Origin: Salibaculum griseiflavum
GTDB lineage: Bacteria; Pseudomonadota; Alphaproteobacteria; Rhodobacterales; Rhodobacteraceae
Length of the DNA: 64,000 nt
NCBI RefSeq assembly: GCF_003129565.1
Contig: NZ_QETF01000014.1
Coordinates: 18,510-82,509, forward strand
Reading direction: 5' to 3'
The notes beneath the pieces were generated by a model. The model saw only the letters and a list, made by a program, of their open reading frames with translations, had not been told where the DNA came from and ran no database searches. Of this stretch, positions 56,000-64,000 are shown piece after piece; position 1 is the first letter of the stretch, and the number at the start of each line of letters is the position of its first letter. The position numbers were made by a program, and so were the translations under genes.

Positions 56000-56028
56000 C
56001 TCTTCCCCAGTCAATTGCAGGGGAAAAG
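56000..56028 (-). promoter_or_regulatory. Hairpin covering the endolysin ribosome-binding site
   Basis: On the minus strand CTTTTCCCC (56028-56020) pairs with GGGGAAGAG (56008-56000), nine base pairs with one G-U and an 11-base loop. The 3' arm is the Shine-Dalgarno region, 4 bases before the ATG. Confidence 0.6.
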
Positions 56029-56043
56029 GCTGTGAGATCTGGG

Positions 56044-56511
56044 TTAATTGATTGCTGCCCCGGCGTCCGGTTCCTTGTAGACACCCTGCTCCTTGAGGCT
56101 GTCGACCAGTTCGGCGGGCATGTAGTCCTCGTCATGCTTTGCAAGGATTTCAACGGCCTGGAAGGTGCCGTTGACGTAGTGCCCCTGCCCGACCATGCCC
56201 TGACCCTCGTCAAAGAGGTCCGGCAGGATACCGTCAAAGACCACCGGCACCGAGGCCCCGCCATCGGTCACCGAGAAACTGACCTGCGTGCCTTCGCCGC
56301 GCACGATCGTGCCTTCTTCGACCATGCCGCCGATGCGGAACAGCTCGCTCTCTGCGGGCGGCGCGGCCAGGATTTCCGACGGTGAGCGGAAGAAGGCGAT
56401 GCCATCGCGGAACCCATAGCCGATCAGGCCCGAGGCCAGCGCCAGCGCCACGAATGCGACGATGATCACCTGGATGCGGCGCTGCTTCTTCAGGGATTTC
56501 ATTCCGGCCAT
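56044..56511 (-). CDS. ccmE: Cytochrome c maturation heme chaperone CcmE
   Basis: Carries heme covalently in the periplasm to CcmF/H. 155 residues with an N-terminal anchor (QVIIVAFVALALASGLIGYGF), FRIGGMVEEGTIVRG and the heme-binding His126 in LAKHDEDYMP (KHDENYMP type). 14 bases after argC; followed by the endolysin gene, not directly by ccmF. Confidence 0.96.
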   Translation of the reverse strand: MAGMKSLKKQRRIQVIIVAFVALALASGLIGYGFRDGIAFFRSPSEILAAPPAESELFRIGGMVEEGTIVRGEGTQVSFSVTDGGASVPVVFDGILPDLFDEGQGMVGQGHYVNGTFQAVEILAKHDEDYMPAELVDSLKEQGVYKEPDAGAAIN

Positions 56512-56525
56512 CTGTCAAAGCCCTT

Positions 56526-57554
56526 CTACGGAAAGACCGGGGCCAGCATCAGCCCCGTGGTTTCATCCTGCCCCAGCATCAGGTTGGCATTCTGGATCGC
56601 CTGCCCGCTGGAGCCTTTGGTCAGGTTGTCGATCACGCCCACGATGATAGCACGATTCGCGCGCCGGTCCGCCACCACGCCGATATGGCACAGGTTCGAT
56701 CCGCGCACGTCCTTCATCGCCGGCACCGCCCCCACGGGCAGCACATGCAGGAACGGCTCATCGGCATATCGTTCGGCCAGCGCCGCGTGGATCGCGGCCG
56801 GGTCACCTTGCACATAGGCGGTCGCTAGGATGCCACGGCTGGCCGGGATCAGGTGCGGCGTGAACTGGATTTCCACCTTGCGTCCGGCGACAGCGGAAAA
56901 CTCCTGATCGAACTCGCCCAGGTGCCGGTGCTTGCCGCCCACGGCATAGGCGCTGGCATTCTCCACCATCTCGGCAGTCAGCAGGTTTTCCTTGGCCGCA
57001 CGCCCGGCGCCCGACGCGCCAACCTTCAGGTCGAGGATGATCTGGTCGAGGTCGATAACCCCCGCCTCGATCAGCGGGCGCAGAATGAACTGCCCGGTTG
57101 CCGCGTTGCAGCCCGTGCCAGCCACCAGCCGCGCCTTGGCGATATCGGCCCGGTAGAACTCGGTCAGGCCATAAACCGCCTGCTCCTGCAACTCAGGCGC
57201 CGAATGCGGCTGGCCATACCACTTTTCATACTCCGCCGGGTCGCGCAGACGGAAATCGGCGGAGAGGTCCACGACCTTCACCTGCTTTGGCAACTGCGCG
57301 ATCACCGCCTGAGAGGTCGCATGAGGCAGCGCACAGAACGCCAGATCGATTCCGGAAAAATCCACGTCTTCGATGGTCGTCAGGCGCGGCAGGTCCAGGT
57401 GGCGCAGATGCGGGTAGACATCCGCCATCGCCATACCGGCCTTGGAATTGCCCGACAGAGCGCCGATCTCCAGCGCCGGGTGACTGGCGATCAGGCGGAC
57501 CAGTTCTGCGCCGGTATAGCCGGACGCGCCGAGAATTGCGACTTTATGGGTCAT
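56526..57554 (-). CDS. argC: N-acetyl-gamma-glutamyl-phosphate reductase
   Basis: NADPH-dependent step of arginine synthesis. 342 residues, the standard-length class: N-terminal [17 protein letters not shown] (nucleotide binding), catalytic Cys149 in [13 protein letters not shown] and the C-terminal [21 protein letters not shown]. Leads the minus-strand run argC-ccmE-endolysin-holin-ccmF-ccmH. Confidence 0.97.
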   Translation of the reverse strand: MTHKVAILGASGYTGAELVRLIASHPALEIGALSGNSKAGMAMADVYPHLRHLDLPRLTTIEDVDFSGIDLAFCALPHATSQAVIAQLPKQVKVVDLSADFRLRDPAEYEKWYGQPHSAPELQEQAVYGLTEFYRADIAKARLVAGTGCNAATGQFILRPLIEAGVIDLDQIILDLKVGASGAGRAAKENLLTAEMVENASAYAVGGKHRHLGEFDQEFSAVAGRKVEIQFTPHLIPASRGILATAYVQGDPAAIHAALAERYADEPFLHVLPVGAVPAMKDVRGSNLCHIGVVADRRANRAIIVGVIDNLTKGSSGQAIQNANLMLGQDETTGLMLAPVFP

Positions 57555-57611
57555 GTCAGTCCTTCAATCGAGGATCAGGTAAGGGCTGGGGTGCGCCGGC
57601 ACAAGGCGACA

Positions 57612-58424
57612 TCAGGCCGCGTCGAAGCTGATTTCGCGCCGCAGGAATCGGGTGGCGCCTGCCGAAACCTTCTTGGGATCGCCCGTTGTCAGGAACCCGC
57701 CCTTTTCGCCCGGCCCGATCATGTTGGGATGGCGTTCGAGGTAGTCGGCAAGGCTGTCGGCCACCAGGTTGGCTTGGCTGAATACCTTGACCTCCGGCCC
57801 CAGCGCCGCCTGGAATTCCTTTTCCATCATCGGGTAATGCGTGCAGCCGAGGATCGCGGCATCGGGGTTTGGCATCTTGCGCTTGAGCGCATCGACATGG
57901 CTGCTGACCAGCGCCTCGGCGAGGATCATGTCGCCCTCTTCGATCGCATCGACCACGCCGCCGCAGGCCTGCGCCTCGACATCGACGCCGATCGCGCGAA
58001 AGGCCAGTTCACGCTGGAATGCGCGGCTGCTGACGGTGGCGGGCGTGGCGAACAGGGCAACGTGCTTCACCCCAACCTCGCGCGGCGGGGAATTGTCGCC
58101 CCATTTGCGTTCGGTCAGCGCCTCGATCAGCGGCACGAAGACGCCCAGCACCCGCTTGTCGCGCGGCACCCAGCCCTCCTGCATGCGGCGCAGGGCGGCG
58201 GCGCTGGCGGTGTTGCAGGCCAGGATGACCAGGTCGCAGCCTTCATCGAAAAGCCGCTGCACGGCGCTGGTGGTCAAGGCGTAGATATCGTCGGCATCAC
58301 GCACGCCATAAGGCGCATGGGCGCTGTCGGCGAAATAGACGAAGGGGACATCCGGCAACCGACGTTGCACCGCATCGAAAACTGTCAGCCCGCCCAGTCC
58401 GCTATCAAAGATTCCCACTGCCAT
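57612..58424 (-). CDS. murI: Glutamate racemase
   Basis: Makes D-glutamate for peptidoglycan. 270 residues with [10 protein letters not shown], catalytic Cys70 in [11 protein letters not shown] and the second catalytic Cys in [11 protein letters not shown] (about 185). Its start lies 20 bases inside the upstream acyltransferase gene, so the two are probably coupled. Confidence 0.96.
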   Translation of the reverse strand: MAVGIFDSGLGGLTVFDAVQRRLPDVPFVYFADSAHAPYGVRDADDIYALTTSAVQRLFDEGCDLVILACNTASAAALRRMQEGWVPRDKRVLGVFVPLIEALTERKWGDNSPPREVGVKHVALFATPATVSSRAFQRELAFRAIGVDVEAQACGGVVDAIEEGDMILAEALVSSHVDALKRKMPNPDAAILGCTHYPMMEKEFQAALGPEVKVFSQANLVADSLADYLERHPNMIGPGEKGGFLTTGDPKKVSAGATRFLRREISFDAA

Positions 58425-59322
58425 TGTCGCGCGTCCCGCCTGCCTTGATCTTGTGCCTGTCGTCATATTCGAACCCGATGGCATCTGCGGCCACCGGGCT
58501 TGGCGAAAGCTCATACGTGGCTTTGCGCAGGAAATCCATCATGGCTTTGGGGTCCGAGCGCAAAGGGTCCAGCTTTTCGGCGGGAATGGGCCGGCCGATC
58601 ACGACACGCACGGTGCTGCCGACACGGGCACGGAATTCACGGATCAGAAGCCCCATGCGCAGCGTGTAGTGCAAATGGCTGGCCAGCTGGAACAGGCGGC
58701 TGTTGTGCCCCTCGAAATAGACCGGCACGACCTGGGCATCCGACCGGGCGATCATCTTGGCGGTGAAGGTGCGCCAGGCAGGGTCCATCGGGCGCGCAAA
58801 GGGCCTGAGAGAGGTGCTGACCGTGCCGCCGGGAAAGATCCCGATGGCCCCGCCCTGCCCGAGATAGCGCAGCGCCTCCTTGCGGGTCTCCATGTTGCGC
58901 TTCGCGGCCTCTTTGGTCTCGTCGAAATCAATGGGCAGGATCACGCGTTCAAGGTCGGGGGACTTCCGGAACACCTTGTGGGCCAGAACCCGGAAATCGC
59001 CGGCGCGGCGTTCCGACAGGATGCGGCCCATCATCAGCCCGTCAAGGATGCCGTAGGGGTGATTGGCCACCAGCACCAGCGGGCCCTGTGTCGGAATATC
59101 GTCGAGGCTGCCGCCGACGACCTCCAGCCGGATCTTGTAGCGGTTGCAGATCACCTGCCAGAAATCCCGCCCCTCCGCGACCTCCTCGGCATAGCCGCGG
59201 GCCTTGCGGATCAGGCGCAACCGGCCAGTGGCGTTTTCCATCACGCGGATCATGGCCCGCCCGCCCTTGGACCGGGCAGAATGGGCGTAGGAAATGTCGC
59301 GGGCTATATGCTTGTCGCTCAT
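58405..59322 (-). CDS. 1-acyl-glycerol-3-phosphate acyltransferase family protein (hemolysin-like)
   Basis: A 305-residue membrane-associated acyltransferase. [16 protein letters not shown] contains the NHx4D catalytic motif, and [11 protein letters not shown] and [16 protein letters not shown] fit the OlsB/hemolysin-like lysophospholipid acyltransferase group. The start is placed at MSDKHIARD; an ATG 27 bases upstream is equally possible and neither has a good ribosome site. Overlaps murI. Confidence 0.85.
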   Translation of the reverse strand: MSDKHIARDISYAHSARSKGGRAMIRVMENATGRLRLIRKARGYAEEVAEGRDFWQVICNRYKIRLEVVGGSLDDIPTQGPLVLVANHPYGILDGLMMGRILSERRAGDFRVLAHKVFRKSPDLERVILPIDFDETKEAAKRNMETRKEALRYLGQGGAIGIFPGGTVSTSLRPFARPMDPAWRTFTAKMIARSDAQVVPVYFEGHNSRLFQLASHLHYTLRMGLLIREFRARVGSTVRVVIGRPIPAEKLDPLRSDPKAMMDFLRKATYELSPSPVAADAIGFEYDDRHKIKAGGTRDNGSGNL

Positions 59323-59409
59323 GGGCGTGGAAAAGGCTGTTCTCGTCATGCTGCTTTACGCAGGGGAATGCAGAATAGCCAGCCTCTGTGACGCTTTGAT
59401 AACAGTCCG

Positions 59410-62400
59410 TTACTCGGCCACCTGCCTGTCCCCGTCCGGCGCGCGCAGGACTGCCAGCAATTCCTCGCGGCGCTTTTCGGCCTTCGCGGCATTGGCCGCC
59501 TTGACCGGGCCGAAGCCGCGGATCGAAAGCGGCAACTCGGCCAGGGCCAAAGCGGCCTCTTCCGTGTCCGGGCGCATCAGGCGCAGGGCGTCGTCCATGT
59601 CCCGCTCGTATTGACGGATGAGCGCGCGTTCCATCCGGCGCTCATCGCTTCGTCCGAAAGGGTCGGCCCATGTGCCGCGCAGCCCCTTGAGGCGGGCCAG
59701 CAAGGGGAACAGGCGGCGCATGGTCGCCTCGCGGAAGGCGCGCTTTTTCGGCCGCCCATCGGGGCCATCATGCGACAGGACCGGCGGGGCCAGGTGATAG
59801 GTCAGCCGGATATCACCGCCCAGTGCGGCCTCGGCCTTGCGGCGGGTGTCCAGGTGCAGCCGTGCGACCTCGTATTCGTCCTTGTAGGCCAGCAATTTGT
59901 GATAGCCCTTGGCGACCGCCTCTTTCAGCGCGCCGTCGAAGCGCGCGACGAAATCGGTATAGCGTTTCGCATATTCGGCATCCTGGTAGGCGGTCAGGTG
60001 CTCGGCGCGATAGGCGATCTTCTCGTCCGTCGTCTTGGGCTTGGCGATCACCTTGTCTTTCAGCAGGGCCGCCGCCTTTTCCGGGTACAGCACGGCCCAG
60101 CGGCCATAATCGAAGGCGCGGGTGTTGCGCTCGACCGCCGCGCCGTTCAATTCGATTGCCCGCTTGATCGCCGCCTCGGAGATCGGAATGCCCCCCATCT
60201 GCCAGCAGGCGCCGAAGATCATCATGTTGGAATAGATGGCGTCGCCCAGCAGGTGGCTGGCCAAATCGTTGGCATCGAACATCGCCAACCGGTCGCGCAG
60301 CCGCGCCTCCAACGCGACGGTCAGGCGATCAGCAGGCAAACGGAACTCGGTATCGCGGGTAAAATCGCCCGTGATGATCTGGTGCGAATTGACCACGGCG
60401 CGGGTGCGGCCGGTGGTGGTCAGCCCCAGCGTCTTGGCTCCGGCACTGACGACCAGATCCCCGCCGATCAGCGTGTCGCATTCGCCCGTGGCCACGCGGA
60501 TCGCGGCGATGTCCTCCGCTGCCTCGGCGATGCGGCAATGGATATGCACCGCCCCACCCTTTTGCGCCAGCCCGGCCATCTCCATCATGCCCGCCGCCTT
60601 GCCGTCGACATGGGCGGCCATGGCAAGCACCGCGCCGATCGTCACGACTCCGGTGCCACCGACCCCGGTGATGACGACGTTATGAGTGCATTTGATCCCC
60701 GGCAGGTCGGGCGCAGGCAGGTCCGGCAGGTCCAGCCCGGTGCCGTGGTTCTGACGCAGCTGCGCGCCCTCGACGGTCACGAAACTGGGGCAGAACCCCT
60801 TGAGGCAGGAAAAGTCCTTGTTGCAGCTCGACTGGTCGATAGCCCGCTTGCGGCCCAGCTCGGTCTCGACCGGCACGATGGAGACACAGTTCGACTGCAC
60901 CCCACAATCGCCGCACCCCTCGCAGACATCGGTATTGATGAAGACGCGGCGGTCCGGATCGGGAAATTGGCCGCGCTTGCGGCGGCGGCGCTTCTCGGCG
61001 GCGCAGGTCTGGATATAGACCAGCGCCGTGACGCCCGGCACCTTGGCCAGCCCCTTTTGCACCGCGCCCATCTCGTCGCGTTCGTGAACATGAACACCGG
61101 CGGGCAGGCTATTGATATCGAAGCCTTCCTTGGGATCATGCACCACGGCCACGTCGCGCACTCCCATCGCCAGCAATTCACGGCAGATCTGGTCGGCCCC
61201 CAGATCGCCGTCGTTCTTTTGGCCGCCGGTCATGGCGACCGCGTCGTTATAGAGGATCTTGTAGGTGATGTTGGTGCCCGCCATCAGCGCGAAGCGGATC
61301 GCCTGCACGCCTGAATGGTTATAGGTGCCGTCCCCAAGGTTCTGAAACACGTGGGAGCGCTTGGAAAACGGTGCCTCGCCCACCCAGTTCGCGCCCTCGC
61401 CACCCATCTGGGTGAACCCGACCGTGTCGCGGTCCATCCATTGCACCATGTAATGACAGCCGATCCCGGCATAGGCGCGTTCGCCCTCGGGCACCTTGGT
61501 GGACGTATTGTGCGGGCAGCCGGAACAGAAGTAGGGCAGCCGCGCCGCGATCTCTTCGGCATTGTCCGCGCGCTTGGCCTCGGCAAGTTTCGACAATGCG
61601 CCTTCGATCGCATCGGTCCGGCGGCCTTCCTCGATCAGGACCTGGCCGATCTTTTCGGCCACCCAGACCGGGTCCAGCGCAAAGCGAGTCGGGAAGAGTT
61701 CCTCGCGCCGGTCGTCGATATAGGAATTGCCCTTGTGCCAGCCATAGACGCGCCGCCCGTGGCGGTCGTCGAAAATGGCCTCTTTCACCTGAACCTCGAT
61801 CAGCTTGCGCTTTTCCTCGACGCAGACGATCAGGTCCAGCCCCTCGGCCCAGTCGTGAAAGCCCTTCATGTCCATGGGCCAGACCTGCCCGACCTTGTAG
61901 GTGGTGATCCCCAGCCGCTCGGCCTCGGCCGCGTCGATCCCCAACAGCGAAAAGGCGTGTTGCAGGTCGAGCCAGTTCTTTCCCGCCGCGACCAGCCCGA
62001 TCTTCGCCCCCGGCTTGCCCCAGACCCGCCGGTCCATCCCGTTGGCATGGGAAAAGGTTTCGGCGGCGAAACGCTTGTGGTCGATCATCCGCGCCTCTTG
62101 CGCAACTGGCGTGTCCACGAGGCGGATGTTCAAGCCCCCCTCGGGCATCGGGAAATCGGGCGTCACGAAGCGTTGGCGGAACGGGTCGCCATCCACGACG
62201 CTTGTGACCTCGACCGTGTCTTTCATGGTCTTGAGACCCACCCAGACCCCGGCAAAACGCGACAACGCCCAGCCATAAAGCCCGAAATCGAGTATTTCCT
62301 GAACGCCCGCCGGGCTGACGATGGGCATGTAGGCATCGACCATGGCCCAGTCGGACTGATGCAGGGTCGTGCTGCTTTCACCGGTATGGTCGTCGCCCAT

Positions 62401-62829
62401 GGCCATCAGCACCCCGCCATGGGGGCTGGTGCCGGCCATGTTGGCATGGCGCATCACGTCGCCGGACCGGTCCACGCCTGGGCCCTTGCCATACCAGAGC
62501 CCGAAAACCCCGTCATACCGGCCCTCGCCGCGCAATTCGGCCTGCTGGCTGCCCCAGAGCGCCGTTGCCGCAAGATCCTCGTTCAGGCCCGGTTGAAACA
62601 GGACATGCGCCTCGGCCAGTTCCCTTTCGGCGCGCTGCATCTGCAGGTCCACCGCGCCCAGCGGCGAGCCGCGATAGCCTGTGACATACCCTGCCGTGTT
62701 CAGCCCGGCCGCCCGATCGCGCGCCCGCTGCATCAGCATTAACCGCACCAGGGCCTGCGTGCCATTCAACAAAACCGGCGATTTCGTCAGGTCGAAGCGG
62801 TCTTCGAGGGAAACATCGTGGCGGCTCAT
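59410..62829 (-). CDS. Indolepyruvate ferredoxin oxidoreductase, fused alpha-beta
   Basis: Oxidatively decarboxylates aryl/branched 2-oxoacids to acyl-CoA. 1139 residues fuse IorA- and IorB-like parts: TPP-binding half with CSGCPHNTSTKVPEGERAYAGIGCHY and GGEGANWVGEAPFSKRSHVFQNLGDGTYNHSG, ferredoxin-type clusters with CEGCGDCGVQSNC and CNKDFSCLKGFCPSF, and the gamma-type domain GVGGTGVVTIGAVLAMAAHVDG. Single-polypeptide form typical of proteobacteria. A LysR gene is divergent and a dyad operator overlaps its promoter. Confidence 0.95.
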   Translation of the reverse strand: MSRHDVSLEDRFDLTKSPVLLNGTQALVRLMLMQRARDRAAGLNTAGYVTGYRGSPLGAVDLQMQRAERELAEAHVLFQPGLNEDLAATALWGSQQAELRGEGRYDGVFGLWYGKGPGVDRSGDVMRHANMAGTSPHGGVLMAMGDDHTGESSTTLHQSDWAMVDAYMPIVSPAGVQEILDFGLYGWALSRFAGVWVGLKTMKDTVEVTSVVDGDPFRQRFVTPDFPMPEGGLNIRLVDTPVAQEARMIDHKRFAAETFSHANGMDRRVWGKPGAKIGLVAAGKNWLDLQHAFSLLGIDAAEAERLGITTYKVGQVWPMDMKGFHDWAEGLDLIVCVEEKRKLIEVQVKEAIFDDRHGRRVYGWHKGNSYIDDRREELFPTRFALDPVWVAEKIGQVLIEEGRRTDAIEGALSKLAEAKRADNAEEIAARLPYFCSGCPHNTSTKVPEGERAYAGIGCHYMVQWMDRDTVGFTQMGGEGANWVGEAPFSKRSHVFQNLGDGTYNHSGVQAIRFALMAGTNITYKILYNDAVAMTGGQKNDGDLGADQICRELLAMGVRDVAVVHDPKEGFDINSLPAGVHVHERDEMGAVQKGLAKVPGVTALVYIQTCAAEKRRRRKRGQFPDPDRRVFINTDVCEGCGDCGVQSNCVSIVPVETELGRKRAIDQSSCNKDFSCLKGFCPSFVTVEGAQLRQNHGTGLDLPDLPAPDLPGIKCTHNVVITGVGGTGVVTIGAVLAMAAHVDGKAAGMMEMAGLAQKGGAVHIHCRIAEAAEDIAAIRVATGECDTLIGGDLVVSAGAKTLGLTTTGRTRAVVNSHQIITGDFTRDTEFRLPADRLTVALEARLRDRLAMFDANDLASHLLGDAIYSNMMIFGACWQMGGIPISEAAIKRAIELNGAAVERNTRAFDYGRWAVLYPEKAAALLKDKVIAKPKTTDEKIAYRAEHLTAYQDAEYAKRYTDFVARFDGALKEAVAKGYHKLLAYKDEYEVARLHLDTRRKAEAALGGDIRLTYHLAPPVLSHDGPDGRPKKRAFREATMRRLFPLLARLKGLRGTWADPFGRSDERRMERALIRQYERDMDDALRLMRPDTEEAALALAELPLSIRGFGPVKAANAAKAEKRREELLAVLRAPDGDRQVAE

Positions 62830-62864
62830 TGGGCACCTCCTCGTATCCGTTGAGCGTTTCCGGC

Positions 62865-62892
62865 ATTATAGGTCAAAAAAGCTGACCTACAA
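62865..62892 (-). promoter_or_regulatory. Promoter and dyad operator of the indolepyruvate oxidoreductase gene
   Basis: Minus-strand TTGTAG, 16-base spacer, TATAAT (perfect -10). The dyad TAGGTCA-N7-TGACCTA (62869-62889) covers the spacer and contains T-N11-A, the LysR-type recognition pattern. Confidence 0.7.
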
Positions 62893-62989
62893 AGCGATAA
62901 GACCCTGACAAGAGCCTTTGCAAACGACATAGTGGCCGTAGTAAGGACCGCGACGTGTTTGCGGTAACGGGTTTGCGGAAGGGACAGCT

Positions 62990-63907
62990 ATGGACTGGGA
63001 CAAGCTAAGAATCTTTCACGCGGTGGCCGATGCGGGCAGTCTGACCCACGCGGGCGACACCCTGCACCTTAGCCAGTCCGCCGTGTCCCGGCAGATCCGT
63101 GCGCTTGAGGAATCGCTCAACACCACCTTGTTCCACCGCCATGCACGCGGGCTGATTCTCACCGAACAGGGCGAATTGCTGTTCGACGCCACGCGCGCCA
63201 TGTCCCGCAGGCTCGATGCCGCCTCGGCGCGGATACGGGACAGCGAGGAGGAGGTCTTCGGTGAATTGAAGGTAACCACGACAACGGGCTTCGGCACCTT
63301 GTGGCTGGCCCCGCGCCTGCCCACACTCTACGAGAAATATCCCGACCTGAATATCGACCTCATGCTGGAAGAACGGGTGCTTGACCTGCCCATGCGCGAG
63401 GCCGACGTGGCCATCCGCATGAAAGAGCCCAGCCAGGCCGACCTGATCCGCAAGCGGCTGATGTCGGTGCGGATGCGGCTTTACGCGACCGATGCCTATC
63501 TCGACGCCGCGCCCGAGATCGACCACCTTGAACAGATCGGTGCGCATCGCCTGATCTGCCAAAGCCCGAGCGCGTTCCAGGTCGCCGCCGGTGCGACTTT
63601 GGTGCAACACCTCTTGACCTACGACACCCCGAAATTGCTCCATGTGAACAACTATTTCGGCGTCCTTCAGGCCGTGCAGTCGGACCTCGGGATTGGTGTG
63701 CTGCCGGACTATGTGGCAGAATTCACGCCGCGCCTGCGCCGCGTCCTGCCCGAGATCGAAAGCGGCGAAGTCCCTGTTTTCCTTGCCTATCCCGAAGAGC
63801 TGCGGCAATCGAAACGGGTCATGGCCTTCCGCGATTTCGTTCAGGAAGAAATTACCGCCCATCGCCGCCGGATGCGGGGGATGTCCCGACGGATGTTGAA
63901 ACTTTGA
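62990..63907 (+). CDS. LysR family transcriptional regulator
   Basis: 305 residues: N-terminal winged helix MDWDKLRIFHAVADAGSLTHAGDTLHLSQSAVSRQIRALEESL region (helix-turn-helix about 15-45), and a C-terminal substrate-binding domain with LKVTTTTGFGTLWLAPRLP. Divergent from the oxidoreductase gene, which it probably regulates; the inducer is not known. GGAAGGGA before the ATG. Confidence 0.93.
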   Translation: MDWDKLRIFHAVADAGSLTHAGDTLHLSQSAVSRQIRALEESLNTTLFHRHARGLILTEQGELLFDATRAMSRRLDAASARIRDSEEEVFGELKVTTTTGFGTLWLAPRLPTLYEKYPDLNIDLMLEERVLDLPMREADVAIRMKEPSQADLIRKRLMSVRMRLYATDAYLDAAPEIDHLEQIGAHRLICQSPSAFQVAAGATLVQHLLTYDTPKLLHVNNYFGVLQAVQSDLGIGVLPDYVAEFTPRLRRVLPEIESGEVPVFLAYPEELRQSKRVMAFRDFVQEEITAHRRRMRGMSRRMLKL

Positions 63908-63912
63908 AAAAG

Positions 63913-63974
63913 GGTGGCGTTGCTTCCCCTGAGCCGTAGGCTCGGGGTGATCAAACCAAAAAGGAAGCAACACC
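63913..63974 (+). promoter_or_regulatory. Structured leader of the last gene
   Basis: GTTGCTTCC (63919-63927) pairs with GGAAGCAAC (63963-63971), extendable with GGTG/ACC, around an inner hairpin GAGCC-GTA-GGCTC. The 3' arm includes the AAGGA ribosome site of the gene starting at 63975. Confidence 0.5.
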
Positions 63975-64000
63975 ATGAAGACGACTACCACATCCTCCAG
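63975..64000 (+). CDS. Start of a protein-coding gene cut by the window edge
   Basis: ATG preceded by AAGGA at 8 bases; first residues MKTTTTSS. Too short to identify. Confidence 0.7.

Noticed and set aside
56029..56050. Full CtrA site before the endolysin gene
   Set aside because: Only one TTAACC half is present; the second half at N7 reads CTCA, and TTAA belongs to the ccmE stop.

Overview
The window is a GC-rich chromosomal segment of an alphaproteobacterium, almost certainly from the Rhodobacteraceae (Roseobacter group). Evidence: the gene order ppiD-trpE ... trpG-trpD-trpC-moaC-moeA-lexA-comEC-gltX-gltA; a coenzyme B12-dependent ribonucleotide reductase (nrdJ); a zwf-pgl-pgi Entner-Doudoroff/pentose-phosphate operon; a fused indolepyruvate ferredoxin oxidoreductase; a GTTC-N7-GTTC type LexA box; and CtrA-like sites. 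Genus and species cannot be fixed from the sequence. It is mostly core housekeeping DNA. I see no insertion sequence, integrase, CRISPR array or rRNA operon, and one tRNA gene (Pro, TGG).

Layout. 1-3.2 kb: zwf-pgl-pgi (minus strand; pgi runs off the left edge) behind a LacI-type palindrome. 3.3-13.8 kb: HNH nuclease, esterase/AlkA-type glycosylase pair, MFS transporter, squalene/phytoene-synthase-like protein, cimA, cysS with a cysteine-codon leader peptide, a SoxR-controlled divergent locus (small Cys protein plus VOC protein against soxR), an aminotransferase and an outer-membrane beta-barrel protein. 14-25.4 kb: MttB-like methyltransferase, anmK, tyrS, Fur-family regulator, two DMT transporters, eno, acetyltransferase, HAD and cupin proteins. 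25.4-30 kb: repeats, nrdJ and its regulatory region (NrdR and DnaA boxes). 30-34.5 kb: tRNA-Pro, DUF192, a double cold-shock protein, pdxH, fabI, gpt and an aminotransferase. 34.6-51 kb: ppiD-trpE, two envelope proteins, a YibQ-like protein, trpGDC-moaC-moeA-lexA, comEC, gltX and gltA. 51-64 kb: enoyl-CoA hydratase, a cytochrome c maturation operon (ccmE, ccmF, ccmH) with an endolysin-holin pair inside it, argC, murI, an acyltransferase, the indolepyruvate oxidoreductase and a divergent LysR regulator.

Themes. (1) Central carbon: zwf and eno each carry a GTTWGCGCTAAC palindrome just upstream, suggesting a shared LacI-family regulator (CceR-like). (2) Attenuation and leader control: cysS is preceded by the 13-residue [16 protein letters not shown] (four Cys), followed by two mutually exclusive helices. 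(3) Gene transfer agent biology: an endolysin-holin cassette of the type used to release Rhodobacter GTA particles sits in the ccm operon behind a hairpin that covers its ribosome-binding site, and comEC, needed for DNA uptake, has a CtrA-like site upstream. (4) Compact convergent gene ends: three tail-to-tail gene pairs share one CTAG in which both strands read TAG.
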